From positions 1-13,950 of the forward strand of contig DBYM01000007.1 in the NCBI GenBank assembly GCA_002309875.1: a stretch of DNA of 13,950 nt, given 5' to 3'. This document shows, one piece after another, positions 11,212 to 13,950 of this stretch. The DNA comes from Cyanobacteria bacterium UBA1186. Its GTDB lineage: Bacteria; Cyanobacteriota; Vampirovibrionia; Gastranaerophilales; Gastranaerophilaceae. Positions within the stretch are counted from its first letter, which is position 1. Every line of letters starts with the position of its first letter. A program made the translations under genes and the position numbers. The notes under the pieces were generated by a model. The model made no database searches and was not told the origin of the DNA. It was given only the letters and a program-made list of their open reading frames with translations.

Positions 11212-12429
11212 ATGGGTATGTCAGCATCACAAGCAAGGTATTTGGGATTAGTCGCAAGACAGAACAACCTTGAATATCAGGGACAACAGATCAACCAGGA
11301 AAGATCAATACTTTCTCAGCAGGTTACGACATTGTACAACACACTGTTGGCAATGCAAGTTCCTACACCGCCGTCAACGAGCGATTACACTACGATTGAA
11401 TACACCGGTACGGACGGTGCTTCAACGTTTACTATCGGTACTGTTCAGCCGAACGGCAGCCAATACAAGGTTGAACTTCTTACAACATCAACAGGAGCAT
11501 CTCTTGCTCAGAGATATGGTACTGCACAGGTTGAAGAAACTCACGGTAAGATAAAAGGTGATGAAGTTCCTTACAGTGCGGCTGAATTAACTTTGGGTGA
11601 CATTTCTACTTACTATGTTCTTGAAGAAGGCTCAGTAAGAAAAGCAATACCGACACACGATTTTATCAAAGACGGTAATAAATATTATCTTAAAAACGAC
11701 GGAACAAGATACGTTAAGGAAAGTCCTACCGGACAGTCTGAATATACGGATTTGAATGCTACTCAATATTCAATTGCCGGTAAAAATGCATATACTTGGG
11801 ACAATGCAGAAGAATTATACGGTGATATGCTTGATTTTGACGGATATAAACAGGCAATTGAGAATAAATACGGAACTGTTGAAGAACAGGGCGGAATTGA
11901 TAAAGCAATAACAAAAGATTCTTTCTATATCTACTTTACGTTTACAGAAGCAGGCAGACCTCAGCCCCACTTCGCTCTTAAAAATGATGTAGAGGGAATG
12001 GACGACAGAACAGTTGTTTACGATTACACCGAAAACGGTTCATTCACAAAAGCAACTGTTTACAATCACTGCGAATTAACATTTGACGTAAAAGGAAGAA
12101 TTACAGCAATTGATATTCCTTATTATGACAAGAGCGATCCGGAAACACCTATCGGATACAATACGGTTGCATTACAGGCAAAAACAAAAACTGATGAAGC
12201 AGCATATCAAGATGCTTATGCAGAGTTTGAATATGCACAATATCAATATGACAAACAGGTTCAGGAAATCAACGCAAAGACAGAACTTATCCAGCAGGAA
12301 GACAGAAACCTTGAATTGAAATTAACAAGACTTGATAACGAAAGAACACAGATTACAACAGAACTTGAGGCTGTTAAGAAAGTTATCAACGATAATATTG
12401 AAGGTTCATATAAGACCTTCAGCGGCTAG
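11212..12429 (+). CDS. Sigma-28-dependent coiled-coil protein, flagellin/hook-associated-like layout
   Basis: This is a 405-residue protein of no family I can name with certainty. The N-terminus (MGMSASQARYLGLVARQNNL) and residues to about 50 are an amphipathic coiled coil. The middle (about 55-320) is Thr/Tyr/Asp-rich and beta-like with no signal peptide. Residues about 325-400 are a long coiled coil ending KKVINDNIEGSYKTFSG. Helical ends around a variable centre, no Sec signal and a FliA promoter are what flagellin, FlgL-type or other flagellar-exported proteins show, so export by the flagellar apparatus is a reasonable inference. AAGGAG lies 8 nt before the first ATG; a second ATG follows two codons later. 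The stop lies in the first unit of a tandem repeat. Confidence 0.75.
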   Translation: MGMSASQARYLGLVARQNNLEYQGQQINQERSILSQQVTTLYNTLLAMQVPTPPSTSDYTTIEYTGTDGASTFTIGTVQPNGSQYKVELLTTSTGASLAQRYGTAQVEETHGKIKGDEVPYSAAELTLGDISTYYVLEEGSVRKAIPTHDFIKDGNKYYLKNDGTRYVKESPTGQSEYTDLNATQYSIAGKNAYTWDNAEELYGDMLDFDGYKQAIENKYGTVEEQGGIDKAITKDSFYIYFTFTEAGRPQPHFALKNDVEGMDDRTVVYDYTENGSFTKATVYNHCELTFDVKGRITAIDIPYYDKSDPETPIGYNTVALQAKTKTDEAAYQDAYAEFEYAQYQYDKQVQEINAKTELIQQEDRNLELKLTRLDNERTQITTELEAVKKVINDNIEGSYKTFSG

Positions 12430-12495
12430 GGGTAAATTCCTAGGGGTAAATCCTCATGGGTAAATCCTCGGGGGTAAATCCTCATGGGTAAATCC
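12426..12495 (+). repeat. Five-unit 14-bp tandem repeat (GGGTAAATCC)
   Basis: Units start at 12426, 12440, 12454, 12468 and 12482, each 14 bp with the core GGGTAAATCC (TTC in the first) and a variable 4-base head (CTAG, CTAG, TCAT, TCGG, TCAT). The first unit contains the stop codon of the coiled-coil gene. Every unit carries a run of 3-5 G. Confidence 0.85.
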
Positions 12496-12563
12496 TTAAT
12501 AAGTTAAGCAGATTACACAAAACCGAAATATAAAAAGTCAGATTAAAGGATATGTGAGCAAAA

Positions 12564-13739
12564 ATGGTCGATAAGGCATCATTCAACAGAATATTTACCG
12601 ATTTTAATGTCAGCGGGAGTTCATCATCTTCGGGTGCTTCTTCCGGCAGCAATTTTGTAAATTCCATTTTTACTCAGGGAGATGGTTCCTCAACTGCTTC
12701 GAGCGGAGTTAAAGAGGAAGTTGCCAAAAAAGGTTTGAAACATCTTTTAAGCCTTGCTAAGAAATTTTTGGCATCAATATTTACCAACAAGACCGCCGCA
12801 GCAACTGCGACCGCTGCTGAAAATACGGCTGAAGGTGTGGAATTGGCAGGGAAAACCGCAACACAACTTTCAGAACTCAAAAGCACGGCAGAATCTCTGA
12901 TGACGGAAGTCGGCGAGAATATTGCGGTATTAAACGATTTAATAAAACAGATTACAGAACTTTCTGAGGAAGTTCAGTCGCTTAATGAGCAGTTAGAAAT
13001 GCTCAAAGAACAGGCAGAACAAACTCAGGAAGCACTTGAAGCGGCAGAAACTCCTGAAGAAAAAGAGGCTTTGGTTGCACAACTTCAGGGTTATCTGACT
13101 CAAATTCAGGGTATAACCGACAGGTTAAACGAAATACAGGAAACAATATCCGACCTCAGCGAACAACTTACCGAACTTCAGAAAAATGTGGCTGAAAAGA
13201 ACGAAGAAACAGAAGTGATGGTATCTGAGCAGACTGAGGCTATAAAGGAAGAAGTTGCGGATAATACGAAACTTGCGGCTAAAGGTACGGAAGAGCAGGT
13301 CGCAGGTACAACAGATGCGGCTTTAACCGCTACGGGTGAAGGCCTGAGTGCAGGTCTGCATACCGCAGCGGCAGGAGCAACTGCAACCGTTATCGGAGCG
13401 GGAGTAGGTGCGGCGGCTGAGGCGGCCGCGCTTGAAACAGGGTATAAAGCCGCTGATACAGGCGTTGCTTCGGGTATTGAGTTTGGCGATTTTGTCAGAG
13501 TCGTTGCTCAGGTGGCGCAAGTCGGCAGTGAAATTGCCCTGAATTCGGGAACTCTGAACGCAAAGCAGGAAGATATAGCAGGAACAATAGGCTATTTCGC
13601 ATCTAATGTTGCAAATTACGGCAGTGCCGAGGAATCGGGCATTGAAGGAATCGGCTCTGCAGGTACACTTGCTCAAGGCATGATAACTTCAATAGGCTCT
13701 GCCATCGTACAATATGCAAACAGAAAAGATTTAAGTTAA
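12564..13739 (+). CDS. Large coiled-coil protein with Ala/Gly-rich C-terminal part
   Basis: This 391-residue protein is not a family I recognise. In order: a Ser/Gly-rich N-terminus (about 17-50, low complexity), a short basic helix (about 54-73), an Ala/Thr stretch (77-90), a long coiled coil (about 100-235, heptads such as LNDLIKQITELSEEVQSLNE), then an Ala/Gly hydrophobic region (about 262-292, TAAAGATATVIGAGVGAAAE) that could insert in or lie on a membrane, and a Gly/Ser/Ala tail. There is no Sec signal. The plan loosely recalls type III translocator-like or flagellar-exported proteins, but that is only architecture. The Shine-Dalgarno is weak (AAAGGA 13 nt away, or GAG 5 nt away). It lies 134 bp after the sigma-28 gene, beyond the tandem repeat. 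Confidence 0.7.
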   Translation: MVDKASFNRIFTDFNVSGSSSSSGASSGSNFVNSIFTQGDGSSTASSGVKEEVAKKGLKHLLSLAKKFLASIFTNKTAAATATAAENTAEGVELAGKTATQLSELKSTAESLMTEVGENIAVLNDLIKQITELSEEVQSLNEQLEMLKEQAEQTQEALEAAETPEEKEALVAQLQGYLTQIQGITDRLNEIQETISDLSEQLTELQKNVAEKNEETEVMVSEQTEAIKEEVADNTKLAAKGTEEQVAGTTDAALTATGEGLSAGLHTAAAGATATVIGAGVGAAAEAAALETGYKAADTGVASGIEFGDFVRVVAQVAQVGSEIALNSGTLNAKQEDIAGTIGYFASNVANYGSAEESGIEGIGSAGTLAQGMITSIGSAIVQYANRKDLS

Positions 13740-13778
13740 GTACATACCCAATCCACTCATTTTACAGTAAGACATTTA

Positions 13779-13826
13779 ACCCGGGGGTAAATAGATGGTA
13801 AACCTTTCTCCCCGGGTATTTGTTTT
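13779..13826 (+). terminator. Rho-independent terminator after the second coiled-coil gene
   Basis: ACCCGGGG (13779-13786) pairs with CCCCGGGT (13810-13817) in a perfect 8-bp stem over a 23-nt loop, followed by TATTTGTTTTTT. GGGGTAAATA (13784-13793) can instead pair with TATTTACCCC (13845-13854), which would break this stem. Confidence 0.6.
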
Positions 13827-13844
13827 TTAATTTCTTTTCTTATT

Positions 13845-13865
13845 TATTTACCCCTACCCCCCCCC
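13845..13865. repeat. Inverted copy of the GGGGTAAAT element with a nine-C run
   Basis: TATTTACCCC (13845-13854), TA, then nine consecutive C (13857-13865). It is a reverse-orientation copy of the GGGGTAAAT element seen at 13784, 12426 and 3695. The homopolymer ends 9 bp before the -35 of the next gene and could slip. Confidence 0.65.
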
Positions 13866-13874
13866 GATGACAAA

Positions 13875-13903
13875 TTGACACCTGTCTTGTGTTGTGGTCT
13901 AAT
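13875..13903 (+). promoter_or_regulatory. Strong promoter of the right-edge gene
   Basis: Consensus TTGACA (13875-13880), a 17-bp spacer and TCTAAT (13898-13903), predicting a start near 13910 and a leader of about 30 nt. Confidence 0.7.
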
Positions 13904-13940
13904 TATATTAAGACTTGGGATATTAATAAGGAGAAAAGAA

Positions 13941-13950
13941 ATGGCGGCGA
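13941..13950 (+). CDS. Start of a truncated gene at the right edge
   Basis: ATG at 13941 with AAGGAG (13928-13933) 7 nt upstream and a strong promoter in front. Only Met-Ala-Ala is visible before the window ends, so no product can be named. Confidence 0.6.

Noticed and set aside
12426..12495. CRISPR array
   Set aside because: The units are 14 bp directly abutting with no spacers, and there are no cas genes.
12496..12563. Possible sigma-28 promoter before the second coiled-coil gene (TAAGTTAA and ACCGAAAT)
   Set aside because: The spacer is 14 bp instead of 11 and both halves match poorly, so read-through from the promoter at 11151 is equally likely.

Overview
The window looks like a piece of chromosome from a flagellated, low-to-moderate GC, Gram-negative-type bacterium. 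The best fit is a non-photosynthetic relative of Cyanobacteria (Vampirovibrionia/Melainabacteria, Gastranaerophilales-like). This placement is inferred from gene style and from cyanobacterial HLR1-like promoter motifs; no search was run. There are no transposases, phage genes or CRISPR arrays. Most genes are housekeeping, regulatory or motility-linked, and they are packed tightly, with stop/start overlaps and overlapping convergent 3' ends.

Layout. 244-1208: two convergent XRE-type HTH regulators, the second with a C-terminal zinc ribbon. 1456-2340: an RpoD-like group-2 sigma factor behind a complex promoter and structured leader. 2329-4521 (minus): a FliO-like flagellar export protein, then a short NeuB-type nonulosonate synthase, then a KdsC-like HAD phosphatase. 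A four-tract G-rich repeat sits between fliO and neuB. 4583-7173 (plus): membrane-anchored PAS histidine kinase, Nudix hydrolase, AroH chorismate mutase and a stand-alone receiver, all overlapping end to start. 7227-7988: a secreted small protein and a 71-residue small protein. 7985-9621 (minus): a HEAT-repeat-like protein, then fliA (sigma-28). 9744-9908: a 54-residue small protein. 9945-10212 (minus): a long-form SRP RNA with its Alu domain and its own promoter. 10234-11085 (minus): LD-carboxypeptidase. 11212-12429 and 12564-13739: two large coiled-coil proteins, the first behind a near-consensus sigma-28 promoter. 13941: the first codons of another gene.

How the parts fit. FliA, FliO, the sigma-28-driven coiled-coil protein and the sugar-acid genes suggest a motility and surface-structure neighbourhood, with nonulosonate possibly made for flagellin or surface glycans. 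Four intergenic boxes with the same design (two TTAACA-like hexamers separated by 4 bp, a 10-bp period) lie upstream of the zinc-ribbon regulator, the group-2 sigma gene, fliA and ldcA, each oriented toward its gene. They look like sites for one OmpR/PhoB-class regulator (RpaB or PhoP-like), which would place both sigma genes under one controller.

A second recurrent element is a G-rich repeat built on GGGGTAA(AT). It begins inside the stop codon of two different genes with the identical string GGCTAGGGGTAA, forms a five-unit 14-bp tandem array after one of them, and reappears in inverted copies plus a nine-C run at the right end. The shared boxes and this repeat are the least explained content of the window.
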